From: an uncultured Robinsoniella sp.
Lineage (GTDB): Bacteria; Bacillota; Clostridia; Lachnospirales; Lachnospiraceae
Length of the DNA stretch: 64,000 nt
Direction of reading: 5' to 3'
NCBI GenBank assembly: GCA_900539655.1
Contig: UQCR01000023.1
Span: forward strand, 3,428 to 67,427
Made by a program: the position numbers and the translations under genes. The notes below the pieces were generated by a model. It saw only the letters and a list, made by a program, of their open reading frames with translations. It did not search any database and had not been told where the DNA came from. Each line of letters starts with the position of its first letter. Within the stretch, counting starts at the first letter, position 1. Shown piece by piece: positions 1 to 8,373 of this stretch.

Positions 1-2331
1 AGCCATATGATAATTCATACCGGATTGTAATGCCATTTCCACATCTTCTGCAAATGCATTAGCAGTCATGGCGATAATGGGTATCGTTTTTGCATCTATA
101 TGTTTTGATGCCCGGATGCGCCTGGCGGATTCATAACCATCCATGAGCGGCATCTGTATGTCCATAAAAATGAGATCGTAATATCCGGGGGAAGAAAGCA
201 TGAATTTTTCCAGTGCTTCCTTACCATGTACTGCCGGCTCCACCTGAATCCCGGTACTGCCAAGTATCTCTAAGGCTATCTCCCGGTTCAGGTCGTTGTC
301 TTCCGCCAGAAGAATACGCTTTCCGGGATATGAATCATTTACGATGGAGGTGGCATGTATCTTCTCTTCTATTTTATCCTTACGGGCAAATTTTTTCAAT
401 AGATAGATTAAGCGGGACTTAAATAACGGTTTTAAAATGAAACCGTCAACGCCGGCATTGATTGCCTGTGACTCGTATTCCGACCAGTCGTAGGCAGATA
501 ATAAGATGATAGTGACTGTGGGGCCCACAATTCTGCGAATACGTCTGGCTGTTTCAATCCCATTGATTCCGGGCATATACAGATCCAGTATAATTGCAAA
601 ATAGCTTCTTCCCTGTGAATGGAGTTCTTCTGCTTTTCTTACAGCTTCTTCTCCGGATAATACCCACTCACTGCTCATTCCGATTTCGTTTAAACAGTTA
701 CAGGTGGTTTCACATACAATCCGGTCATCATCCACAACCAGCACCGGAAGGTCAATCAAATCCCCAAGGGTGTCGGTTTGTTCTTTTTCTTTGTATTGCA
801 GATGAATTATTACGGTGAATCGGGAACCTTTGCCATAGGTGCTTTTAACCTGTATGTCACCATTCATCATCTGAACTATATTTTTACTGATAGCCATGCC
901 AAGCCCGGTTCCCTGGATGTGGCGGATTTCTTCATCATCTGCACGCTCAAATGGTTCAAAGATACGGTCTGTAAATTCAGGCCTCATCCCAATTCCATTA
1001 TCTTCAAAAATAAATTCATAACACCCATAATTTTTTATACGGGAAGGCAATTCCCTGATCTCTAATAAAATATGGCCTTTTTGAGGGGTATATTTTATGG
1101 CATTTGAGAGAAGATTCATGAGCAGCTGTTGAATTCTCTGGGTGTCACAGACTACATCTTCATGCCGGATGGAGTAAAGATGTACATCCAGAATGTGTTC
1201 TTTCTCAGCGATATCCGGCTGTACCATAGTCATCAGATTTTGGAGCAGATCTCCCAGGTTCGCTTCCTCCTCAGCAAGAACAATACGTCCGCTTTCTATT
1301 TTGGACATATCCAGAACTTCGTTTATCAGGCTTAGAAGCAGTTTCGACGAAAGGGTAATCTTACCCAGGCAGTCTAATATGCGTTCTTTTTCATCAATAT
1401 GTGCGCCTGCGATAGCCGTCATACCGATAATTGCGTTCATTGGAGTACGGATATCGTGGCTCATGCGTGATAAAAATTCTGATTTAGCCTGATTTGCTAC
1501 ATTTGCGGCATGTAATGCATCCTGCAGCAGCGCTTTTTGCCGCTTTTCTTCCCTTATTTCCGTAATATCGGTTCTTGTTAAAAGCAAAATATTTTTTTCT
1601 CTATTAAAATAGCTGAATCGAAGTTTTTTATCCCTCAGCTGATTATTTTCATAAACTTTTGTATAAAGGATATATTCACCGCATTCCTTCAGGTTTTCTA
1701 AAATATGATCTATCTGCATGCATCTGTTGAGGCGCATGCTTTCCTCAGGCGGGCAGAACCGGGAATTATATGCCAACATTTCCACGATATAGTCGTTACC
1801 GGCTAATGGGGGAAGCGGTGTGCCGGATGCCTCATTGGAGGAATACATAATGTAGGAATTATCATTTGCTTCCAGGTAAATTACGTAGTCATATTCAGAC
1901 TGGACGGCAGTTTCAATAATGCCTGCCCTTCTTTTAGAACTTATATTTCTGGCACACATAATAACATTTTTATGACCGGAATCACCATGGGATACGACGG
2001 TACAGAATACTTCATACCACTCCATTCCAAAAGGTTTTCCAAAGATTCGAATTTCAAAACTGCTGTTTTTTCTGCCGCTGTTAATCAGGTCTTTTAAAGC
2101 ATCCAAAGACATGTATTGTGTCCAGACCATCTGGTCGGATTTATAGATATAATTGGACATAAAGGACAAAAATAATTCTTTGTACGGAATCGTCTGATTT
2201 GTTTTTCCGGGAAGGATTTTTTCATTCCAGATATATACCTTATTATTAACGGTATCGATCTCCCAGACAGCTTCCATAAAACTGCCTATGCCCATTATAA
2301 TATCTTTTGCATAAAAATCTACAGGGTGCAT
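1..2331 (-). CDS. Hybrid sensor histidine kinase with two receiver domains, 3' end cut by window edge
   Basis: Phosphorelay sensor protein, 777 codons visible and still open at the edge. The first 260 residues look like PAS-type sensing modules and I see no clear membrane segment, so it may be cytoplasmic. The HisKA H-box is SHDIRTP with His292. The HATPase_c N-box is NLLSNAIKY (about 407-414), followed by DNGIGM and GTGLGM G-boxes. Receiver 1 has the acidic VDDD and phosphoacceptor Asp583 (ILDLYMPG). Receiver 2 has AEDND and Asp724 (FMDIQMPLMDG). The ATG at 2331 follows AAGGAG. Only the tail of receiver 2, and any domain after it (for example Hpt), is missing. It sits alone after the dtd terminator. 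The signal sensed cannot be read from the sequence. Confidence 0.9.
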   Translation of the reverse strand, partial: MHPVDFYAKDIIMGIGSFMEAVWEIDTVNNKVYIWNEKILPGKTNQTIPYKELFLSFMSNYIYKSDQMVWTQYMSLDALKDLINSGRKNSSFEIRIFGKPFGMEWYEVFCTVVSHGDSGHKNVIMCARNISSKRRAGIIETAVQSEYDYVIYLEANDNSYIMYSSNEASGTPLPPLAGNDYIVEMLAYNSRFCPPEESMRLNRCMQIDHILENLKECGEYILYTKVYENNQLRDKKLRFSYFNREKNILLLTRTDITEIREEKRQKALLQDALHAANVANQAKSEFLSRMSHDIRTPMNAIIGMTAIAGAHIDEKERILDCLGKITLSSKLLLSLINEVLDMSKIESGRIVLAEEEANLGDLLQNLMTMVQPDIAEKEHILDVHLYSIRHEDVVCDTQRIQQLLMNLLSNAIKYTPQKGHILLEIRELPSRIKNYGCYEFIFEDNGIGMRPEFTDRIFEPFERADDEEIRHIQGTGLGMAISKNIVQMMNGDIQVKSTYGKGSRFTVIIHLQYKEKEQTDTLGDLIDLPVLVVDDDRIVCETTCNCLNEIGMSSEWVLSGEEAVRKAEELHSQGRSYFAIILDLYMPGINGIETARRIRRIVGPTVTIILLSAYDWSEYESQAINAGVDGFILKPLFKSRLIYLLKKFARKDKIEEKIHATSIVNDSYPGKRILLAEDNDLNREIALEILGSTGIQVEPAVHGKEALEKFMLSSPGYYDLIFMDIQMPLMDGYESARRIRASKHIDAKTIPIIAMTANAFAEDVEMALQSGMNYHMA

Positions 2332-2362
2332 TTCTATCTCCTTGTCATGTAAAATGTAAAGA

Positions 2363-2405
2363 AAGCCCGAAGTTTACGTAATATTGTTATGTAAACTTCG
2401 GGCTT
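2363..2405 (-). terminator. Rho-independent terminator after dtd
   Basis: Near-perfect inverted repeat: AAGCCCGAAGTTTAC at 2363-2377 pairs with its complement at 2391-2405 around a short AT-rich loop. A T-rich tract follows in the minus direction. It separates dtd from the hybrid kinase gene, which begins only about 30 bases further on. Confidence 0.85.
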
Positions 2406-2420
2406 CCTACAGCTTTGAAG

Positions 2421-2858
2421 TCAGGATTCCAAGATAATCGTAAATGGTCCATCATTACATAACTCTACTTTCATATCGGCTCCAAAACTACCTTTTTGGA
2501 CATTTGGAACCTGTTTTTTACATTCTGCAATGATGTATTCATACAACTCTTCTGCCATCTTCGGTTCTCCGGCTTCTATGAAACTTGGGCGGTTGCCCTT
2601 CTTACAGTTTGCGTATAACGTAAATTGGGAAATTAGCAGCAGGCTTCCCGATACATCCTTTAAGGATAGATTGGTTTTGCCATTTTCATCTTCAAAGATA
2701 CGAAGCCCGGTCATTTTCTTAACCAGAGTATCCGCTGTTTCCCGTCGGTCGGTCTGGCTGATGCCAATCAGGACAAGGAAACCTTTTTCAATGGAGCCAA
2801 TAACTTCGGAATCAACTTTAACGCAGGCATGTGATACCCTTTGAATAACAAATTTCAT
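2421..2858 (-). CDS. dtd: D-aminoacyl-tRNA deacylase
   Basis: Hydrolyses D-aminoacyl-tRNAs (and Gly-tRNA(Ala)), preventing D-amino acids from entering proteins; a cytoplasmic homodimer. The 145-residue length is typical for the family. Active-site signatures are SQFTLYA (77-83), GSFGADM (123-129) and the Gly-cisPro motif NDGPFT (135-140). The fourth residue of that last motif is Phe, where Val is more common. Only 22 bases separate it from the upstream cytidylate-kinase-like gene, so they are probably co-transcribed. A strong terminator follows. Confidence 0.95.
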   Translation of the reverse strand: MKFVIQRVSHACVKVDSEVIGSIEKGFLVLIGISQTDRRETADTLVKKMTGLRIFEDENGKTNLSLKDVSGSLLLISQFTLYANCKKGNRPSFIEAGEPKMAEELYEYIIAECKKQVPNVQKGSFGADMKVELCNDGPFTIILES

Positions 2859-2880
2859 CTTTTGTAATGCCCTTTCTGAC

Positions 2881-3510
2881 TTATGCTCTGTTTTCTTTAA
2901 TTCTGACGAAGCTTAACAGTTCTTCAACGGTGCCGTCAATACCAAGAAAACCACTGTCAATACAAAGATGATAACCGGTTGCTTCTCCCCACTTTTTACT
3001 GGAGAAGTAATTGTAATAGCTGGCACGTTTTTTATCAGTTTTAACGATCATATCCTTTGCTTTTGCATTAGTAAGATCATATTTACGGGCAATCCGGTTA
3101 ACTTTATTTTCCATACTTGCATGAATGAAGACATTGATACAATCCGGAAAGTCTGCTAATGCATAGTCTGCACAACGGCCGACGATTACACAGGGTCCTT
3201 CTTTTGCGATATCTTTAATAGCATTGAACTGAGCCAAAAATACTTTGTGGTTAATGGGCATATCTGAGAATGCTGCTGATGAATATCCCATGGAATATGT
3301 ATCCATAACCAGTGAATATAAGAAACTGTTCGTTGGTTTCTCATCATGATTTTCAAATAATTCCTGACAGATGCCGCTGTCTTTTGCTGCTCTGTCCAGA
3401 AGTTCCTTATCATAGCACTTGATGCCTAAGGAGTCTGCCAGCTTCATACCAATTTCTTTACCGCCACTGCCAAATTCTCTTCCGATTGTTATAATTGATT
3501 TACAAGCCAT
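2881..3510 (-). CDS. Cytidylate kinase-like family protein
   Basis: P-loop protein of the AAA_26/cytidylate-kinase-like family, 209 residues. The P-loop GREFGSGGKEIG lies at residues 10-21 directly after a short beta strand (SIITI). The C-terminal part is rich in Lys and Tyr and resembles nucleoside kinase lid regions. The ATG at 3510 is preferred: AAAGGA lies about 10 bases upstream, whereas the in-frame GTG at 3519 sits on top of that site. These proteins are common in Clostridia in addition to the true cmk, and their substrate is not established. It is transcribed with dtd from its own promoter. Confidence 0.8.
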   Translation of the reverse strand: MACKSIITIGREFGSGGKEIGMKLADSLGIKCYDKELLDRAAKDSGICQELFENHDEKPTNSFLYSLVMDTYSMGYSSAAFSDMPINHKVFLAQFNAIKDIAKEGPCVIVGRCADYALADFPDCINVFIHASMENKVNRIARKYDLTNAKAKDMIVKTDKKRASYYNYFSSKKWGEATGYHLCIDSGFLGIDGTVEELLSFVRIKENRA

Positions 3511-3547
3511 ACAAAACACATCCTTTCTACCTTTGCTTTATGTTACT

Positions 3548-3576
3548 ATTATAAAACAATTTTGGTACAATGTATA
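3548..3576 (-). promoter_or_regulatory. Sigma-A-type promoter for the cytidylate kinase-like gene and dtd
   Basis: Reading minus, the -35 is TATACA (3571-3576) and the -10 is a perfect TATAAT (3548-3553) with a 17-base spacer. The initiation site would be about 30 bases before the ATG at 3510. I see no terminator for the preceding pseudouridine synthase gene, so read-through may also feed this pair. Confidence 0.7.
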
Positions 3577-3590
3577 CTAATTTCACTTAA

Positions 3591-4502
3591 TTAATATAAT
3601 TTTTTCAGTAAATTTATAAAATACTCCGGCAGAGGCGCGGATAATTCCATATAACTGTTTTTTCTGGGATGTATAAATCCGAGGATCATCGCATGAAGCG
3701 TCTGCCCTTCCAGGTGGTAAGGACACTTTGCAGAACCATAGACATCATCTCCTAAAATGGGATGCCCGATGCTTTTCATATGGACACGTATCTGATGGGT
3801 ACGTCCGGTTTCCAACTGGCATTCAATATACGTGTAATTGGAAAAGCGCTCTAAGACGTGGTAATGGGTGACGGCTGCTTTACCGTTTTTGTAGTTTACA
3901 GCCATTTTCTTACGGTCAGTCTGGTGTCTTCCGATGGGGGCATCCACTATGCCATCATCTTCTTTTAGAACACCATGTACAATTGCCCTGTATTTCCGTG
4001 TAATGGAATGCTCCTTCAACTGTTCGGCAATATGATTGTGCGTAAAGTCATTTTTGCATACCAGCAGTGAGCCGGTGGTGTTTCTGTCTATCCGGTGCAC
4101 AATGCCGGGGCGCATAACGCCGTTGATTCCGGATAATTCATCACGGCAATGGAACATAAGGGCATTGACCAGAGTGTGGCTGAAATGTCCCGCACTTGGA
4201 TGTACAACCATGCCTTTTGGTTTGTTTACTACGATAAGGTCTTCATCTTCATATAAAATATCCAGTGGAAGGTCTTCCGGCTGGATATTTACCTCTTCCA
4301 GTTCCGGAACAGATATACTGATTATATCACCGGCTGCCACCTTATAATTTGCTTTAACGATTTTTTCGTTTACCAACACATCTTCTGATTTCAGCAGCTT
4401 CTGCAGATAGGAACGTGACATCTCTTCCATGTGATCCGACAGATATTTATCAATCCGCAGACCGTTATCTTCAGCAGATACGGTAAAATGTATGGTCTCC
4501 AT
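3591..4502 (-). CDS. RluD-family 23S rRNA pseudouridine synthase
   Basis: Isomerises uridine to pseudouridine in large-subunit rRNA. An N-terminal S4 RNA-binding domain spans about residues 13-75. The catalytic domain has NKPKGMVVHP (93-102) and the catalytic motif HRIDRNTTG with Asp139. At 303 residues it matches RluA/RluD-family proteins such as YlyB, which typically follows lspA in Firmicutes. The ATG at 4502 directly follows the lspA stop and uses an AGGAG inside the end of lspA, so translation is probably coupled. The exact rRNA position is not readable from the sequence. Confidence 0.93.
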   Translation of the reverse strand: METIHFTVSAEDNGLRIDKYLSDHMEEMSRSYLQKLLKSEDVLVNEKIVKANYKVAAGDIISISVPELEEVNIQPEDLPLDILYEDEDLIVVNKPKGMVVHPSAGHFSHTLVNALMFHCRDELSGINGVMRPGIVHRIDRNTTGSLLVCKNDFTHNHIAEQLKEHSITRKYRAIVHGVLKEDDGIVDAPIGRHQTDRKKMAVNYKNGKAAVTHYHVLERFSNYTYIECQLETGRTHQIRVHMKSIGHPILGDDVYGSAKCPYHLEGQTLHAMILGFIHPRKNSYMELSAPLPEYFINLLKKLY

Positions 4503-5039
4503 CTAGTTCTCCTCTTTTGCTGCAGTTTTATGCCGGGGGGAAAGGCAGGCAAAATCTTCTTCTTTATAGTAGAAAAAGATCAGTATGATCAGCAGGATCA
4601 GAGAAACTACCACATAACAGTCAGCTACGTTAAAGATCGGGAAGTCGATAAGGGAAAAATAGAAAAAGTCAACTACAAACCCATTTGCAACGCGATCAAT
4701 CATATTTCCAACGGCACCAGCTCCAAGAAGGACACAGGTAATACGCAGCCACAGATAATGCCTATCAACCGGAAATTTCTGATAACAGTAACCGATAAAA
4801 GCTAAAATAACCACTGCCATAATCAGAAACAGCCATCTCTGGTTCTGGAACATGCCAAATGCTGCTCCCCGGTTCTCCAGATACTGCAGTTCGAATACAC
4901 CGGGAATCAAAACGATGGAATCCTGTCCTGCCAGATTTGAGATGGCCAAATGTTTTGTAAATTGATCCAACACCAGCAACAATGCAAAAGCAATAATGCC
5001 CACTACCCAGCATATTAATTTTTTGTTATTTTTATTCAT
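4503..5039 (-). CDS. lspA: Lipoprotein signal peptidase (signal peptidase II)
   Basis: Membrane aspartyl protease that removes signal peptides from diacylglyceryl-modified prolipoproteins. It has four predicted membrane helices and 178 residues. Conserved motifs are LDQFTK (Asp25), NRGAAFGMF (from residue 56), GNMIDR (catalytic Asp115) and FNVAD (catalytic Asp140). The ATG at 5039 is preferred because AGAGG lies six bases upstream, while the in-frame ATG at 5045 abuts that site. It overlaps the end of aroB by 8 bases. A plausible substrate encoded nearby is the DUF3048 lipoprotein. Confidence 0.95.
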   Translation of the reverse strand: MNKNNKKLICWVVGIIAFALLLVLDQFTKHLAISNLAGQDSIVLIPGVFELQYLENRGAAFGMFQNQRWLFLIMAVVILAFIGYCYQKFPVDRHYLWLRITCVLLGAGAVGNMIDRVANGFVVDFFYFSLIDFPIFNVADCYVVVSLILLIILIFFYYKEEDFACLSPRHKTAAKEEN

Positions 5040-6156
5040 TTTCATCCTCTATTTCCGCATTTAGAAAGTCGACAGCAGCAAGTATTTCTTCATCAGTTAC
5101 TGTTTTGTCGATATAAGCACGGCCAATTCCTTTCAGTAAGATAAACTTAATCTGTCCGGCTTCCATCTTTTTATCCAGCTTGGTAGCCTCCAGTATTTCA
5201 TGTGAATCCAGTCCGGAAAAGGATACGGGGAGTTCAAAGCCCACATTCATATCCCGGATTTCAAAGAATTCTTCGGTGCTGATCAGTTCCCGTTTCCATG
5301 AAATATGTGCCGCGGCAACATAACCCAGTGCCACGCACTGGCCATGGAGCAGCTCAAAGTTTTTCAGCTTTTCTATGGCATGTCCGATGGTATGCCCAAA
5401 GTTTAGCAGTGCCCGGTCTCCTTTTTCATAAGGGTCCTGCTCTACAACCTGGCGTTTAATTTTGCAGCTGATTTCTACCATATCCTGTAATATCCGGCTG
5501 TCACGCTCGGTAATCTCACTCATTCGTTCAATTACCCATTCATAATAACCAGCGTCTTTGATTAAGCCGTGTTTTAAAATTTCACCCATACCGCAGTAAA
5601 ACTGCTCGTCCGGAAGTGACTTTAAGGCTGACATATTCATATATACCATTTTAGGCTGATGAAAAGCCCCCACCATATTTTTGTAACGGTCAAAATCCAC
5701 TCCGGTTTTACCGCCGATACTGCTGTCTACCTGTGCTAAGAGTGAGGTTGGAACCTGAATAAATGAAATGCCCCGAAGGTACGTCGCTGCCGCATAACCG
5801 GTAAGGTCACCTACAACGCCGCCGCCTAATGCTACCAGCATATCTTTACGGTCAAAATGTTCCAGGATAAGATGTTCGTATAAATTTCTCACGGTGTCCA
5901 GAGTTTTATTTTCTTCTCCCGCAGGGAAAGTAAAGACCGTGACTGCAGCACAGACTTTTTCCAATACCTGTGTAACTGCAGCAGCATACAAGGCACCTAC
6001 ATTAGAATCGGTAACGATACAGAGTTTTTTGGTTTTTACATCCAGTTCGTTCAAATAAGATCCTAATTTTTCAAAGTCATTTTCAAAGTGTATCTGATAA
6101 ATTTCTGTTCCTTCTTTATGTACAGGAAGGCTTTTGTGTTCTGCTGTATATTTCAT
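5032..6156 (-). CDS. aroB: 3-dehydroquinate synthase
   Basis: Second step of the shikimate pathway: NAD- and metal-dependent conversion of DAHP to 3-dehydroquinate in the cytosol. The 374-residue protein has the NAD-binding PAGE (79-82), GGGVVGDLTG (111-120), the substrate loop PTSLLAQVDSSIGGKTGVD (136-154) and metal ligands at MGEILKHG (Glu192) and the later NFGHTIGHAIE. No other aro gene lies nearby. Its place between ylmH and lspA is an envelope/division operon context rather than an aromatic amino acid operon. Confidence 0.96.
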   Translation of the reverse strand: MKYTAEHKSLPVHKEGTEIYQIHFENDFEKLGSYLNELDVKTKKLCIVTDSNVGALYAAAVTQVLEKVCAAVTVFTFPAGEENKTLDTVRNLYEHLILEHFDRKDMLVALGGGVVGDLTGYAAATYLRGISFIQVPTSLLAQVDSSIGGKTGVDFDRYKNMVGAFHQPKMVYMNMSALKSLPDEQFYCGMGEILKHGLIKDAGYYEWVIERMSEITERDSRILQDMVEISCKIKRQVVEQDPYEKGDRALLNFGHTIGHAIEKLKNFELLHGQCVALGYVAAAHISWKRELISTEEFFEIRDMNVGFELPVSFSGLDSHEILEATKLDKKMEAGQIKFILLKGIGRAYIDKTVTDEEILAAVDFLNAEIEDENE

Positions 6157-6168
6157 AAAATGGTTCTC

Positions 6169-6942
6169 CTATATATATTTTTCGATTTCAACAAAGGTTC
6201 GCCCTTTTTTTGACTGTGACAGTTCGGTGGCATACCGGAATCGTCCGTATCCTCTGGCGGATATGATATCGCCCTCTTTTAAGGAATAGCCATTGGAAGT
6301 AATCAATTTGCCATTTACAAAGATTTTCCCGGCCTCGATTAAAGATACAAGACTGCTTCTGGAAGCTTTAAAAGCAAGTGCCAGAAGGGCATCCAAACGT
6401 ATGGAAGCTACCGATCCCCTGATGATTTCTGTTTTTGGATGATAATCAAATTCTGAAAAGGGAACAGTTTTACAGGAGATGACGGTGTGCTTAATACGCG
6501 TCAATTCTTTGCAGATAAATTCTGACATTCCTTTACAACAAAAAAGATAGGCAGACTGATCTGTTACCAGAATGTCTCCTATTTTGCTTCGTTCAATTCC
6601 GAGATTTAATATGGCGCCTAAATAGTCCCTGTGATTCAACACGTCTGCGAATTTCTGGTTCAGGGGTGCAATCTGTATGCATGCCACTGGAAAATGTTCG
6701 GATATTTCTTCTTCCGGACACAAAGAAAAAGCATCAGGAATAAAGGCTGCCATCTGACGCTCTGCGAGTTCATAACCACCAAAAGTTTTCCAGCTGATAT
6801 AGGAAAACTTTTGAGTAGAGCTATGAAAAATATTCAGTTCATTCAGATTCATAAAATCACTGTACAGCGTAATACCTTTCGATAAAGCCCGGTCGGCCAG
6901 ATCAACCAGCCGTTTTTGAAATAATTCTTCGTCTTTATTCAT
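6169..6942 (-). CDS. YlmH-family S4-domain RNA-binding protein
   Basis: Homologue of the sepF-linked protein YlmH, 257 residues. An S4 RNA-binding domain occupies about residues 180-245, with characteristic RLDALLALAFKASRS and GKIFVNGK segments. Members of this family have been linked to ribosome-associated quality control in Firmicutes, and that role is inferred here. It follows sepF by 8 bases, with AGGTT before the ATG, matching the conserved sepF-ylmH order of Gram-positive division clusters. Confidence 0.9.
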   Translation of the reverse strand: MNKDEELFQKRLVDLADRALSKGITLYSDFMNLNELNIFHSSTQKFSYISWKTFGGYELAERQMAAFIPDAFSLCPEEEISEHFPVACIQIAPLNQKFADVLNHRDYLGAILNLGIERSKIGDILVTDQSAYLFCCKGMSEFICKELTRIKHTVISCKTVPFSEFDYHPKTEIIRGSVASIRLDALLALAFKASRSSLVSLIEAGKIFVNGKLITSNGYSLKEGDIISARGYGRFRYATELSQSKKGRTFVEIEKYI

Positions 6943-6950
6943 AATGAAAC

Positions 6951-7535
6951 CTAATAATTTGTGTGAATAGAAGGTACGTCAAATGCTCCGCTTAATATTT
7001 CCTGAAAATCACCGGATACATCTACGCCCGATGGGGTTATAATGAAAATGTAATTGCTGATCTTTTGCAGGTTACCATTGATCGCATAGCAGGAGCCAGA
7101 AGCAAAGTCTATGATTCTCTGGGCAATATCCAGATCTAATCCTTCCATATTAAGTACTACTGTGCAGCTTGCAAGAAGTGTCTCCGTAATTTCTCGTGCA
7201 TCTTCCATGCTCCTTGGTTTAATAACACATACTTCCATACCAATCCCTGTCTTTCTGGGACGCATAGGGGATACTTTACTGCTTGTGCTTTGCTGCTGAT
7301 GTACAGGTTTCGCCTTCTGCTGCCCTTTATTTTGACTCTTCATTTTTGGAACCTGAGCGGACCTGTTATCATAATCGTCATAGTCATCATAGTCATCTTC
7401 TTCTATTTTATTAAAGAAACGCTTTTTCGGACGTTCTTCCTCATAATCGTCGATTTCATCATCTAAAAAATCATCATCGTCGTAATCGTCGTCATTTAAC
7501 TTCATTGCATTCAAGAACTTATCCAAAACACTCAT
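6951..7535 (-). CDS. sepF: Cell division protein SepF
   Basis: Cytoplasmic FtsZ-binding membrane anchor that helps assemble the division septum. The N-terminus starts with a short amphipathic stretch (MSVLDKFLNAMKL), fitting SepF membrane targeting. A very acidic Asp/Glu/Tyr-rich segment (about 16-57) and a Gln/Lys/Ser-rich linker follow. The C-terminal DUF552 domain spans about 100-190 (VCVIKPRSMEDA, RIIDFASGSCYAI). At 194 residues the linker is slightly long. It is preceded by AGGAGATTTATA and lies between yggS and ylmH, the usual order. Confidence 0.95.
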   Translation of the reverse strand: MSVLDKFLNAMKLNDDDYDDDDFLDDEIDDYEEERPKKRFFNKIEEDDYDDYDDYDNRSAQVPKMKSQNKGQQKAKPVHQQQSTSSKVSPMRPRKTGIGMEVCVIKPRSMEDAREITETLLASCTVVLNMEGLDLDIAQRIIDFASGSCYAINGNLQKISNYIFIITPSGVDVSGDFQEILSGAFDVPSIHTNY

Positions 7536-7564
7536 TATAAATCTCCTATCTTCCTATCGTTTTA

Positions 7565-8257
7565 TCATTTCACGTAATTTCTTTCACCAAAGATGCCTGT
7601 CCCAACACGTACCAGAGTTGCACCTTCCTCAATGGCAATTTCGTAGTCACCAGTCATGCCCATACTCAAATTGCACATATTAACATTATCAATGTTTTTG
7701 CTTTTTATGTCAACATATAATTTTCTTAAATTTTCGAAATATACCCTGTTTCGTTCAGCTTTTTCGACAAAAGGCGCTATTGTCATCAGCCCTTCTACCC
7801 TGAGATTCGGGAGTTTAGCCACCTGACGTACCAATTCTTCCGCAGCTTCCTCATATACGCCGAACTTTGACTCCTCCCTGGCAATATTTACCTCTATGAG
7901 CACAGGCATTACCAGATCCAGTTTCTCAGCCTCCTGCTGGATTGTTTCCGCCAGACGTAAGCTGTCTACGGAATGAATCATACAGGCTTTATCGATGATA
8001 TATTTTACTTTATTTCTCTGGAGGTGCCCAATCATGTGCCATTTCAGGTTTTTAGGAAGGACATCGTATTTCTCCTTCAATTCCTGTGGCTTATTTTCAC
8101 CGAAATCAACGATTCCTTCTGCCATGATTTCTTCGATCATGGATACGGGTTTTGTTTTACTGACTGCAATCAGGGTGACTTCACTGCTGTCCCGTCCCGC
8201 TCTTTTACATGCGGCTTCCACCCGTTTTTGTACATCATATAGATTTTCTTTTAACAT
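7565..8257 (-). CDS. YggS-family pyridoxal phosphate homeostasis protein
   Basis: Single-domain PLP-binding protein of the alanine-racemase-like fold (PLPBP/YlmE). It has no known catalytic reaction and buffers PLP in the cell. The Schiff-base lysine is Lys34 in AVSKTKP. GENKPQEL, HMIGHLQRNK, SMGMTGDYEIAI and VRVGTGIFG are family signatures. The ATG at 8257 has a perfect AGGAGG seven bases upstream, so I prefer it to the longer frame starting at 8284. It leads into sepF and ylmH, as in many Firmicutes. Confidence 0.94.
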   Translation of the reverse strand: MLKENLYDVQKRVEAACKRAGRDSSEVTLIAVSKTKPVSMIEEIMAEGIVDFGENKPQELKEKYDVLPKNLKWHMIGHLQRNKVKYIIDKACMIHSVDSLRLAETIQQEAEKLDLVMPVLIEVNIAREESKFGVYEEAAEELVRQVAKLPNLRVEGLMTIAPFVEKAERNRVYFENLRKLYVDIKSKNIDNVNMCNLSMGMTGDYEIAIEEGATLVRVGTGIFGERNYVK

Positions 8258-8373
8258 TATCGGTTCCTCCTGTCTTTCGGACAATTTCTTACTTATGATA
8301 TCTTTTGTAAAGCTTTTGTGAGATCTTCCTGATCGTGCGTACTCTTCGTATTAATATGGGTTTTACGACAATT
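8258..8373 (-). other. Intergenic region with unexplained short frames between the HlyD-like gene and yggS
   Basis: No terminator is visible. After the HlyD-like stop at 8374 the same frame stays open for 26 codons to a stop at 8293, reading ...THDQEDLTKALQKIS, but it contains no ATG or GTG. Another frame starts at an ATG at 8393 inside the HlyD gene and ends at 8289, giving 34 basic residues without a ribosome site. Neither is called as a gene. Confidence 0.3.

Noticed and set aside
7379..7493. Short tandem repeat (GAT/GAC-rich)
   Set aside because: Encodes the acidic Asp/Tyr-rich segment of SepF; coding low complexity rather than a separate element.
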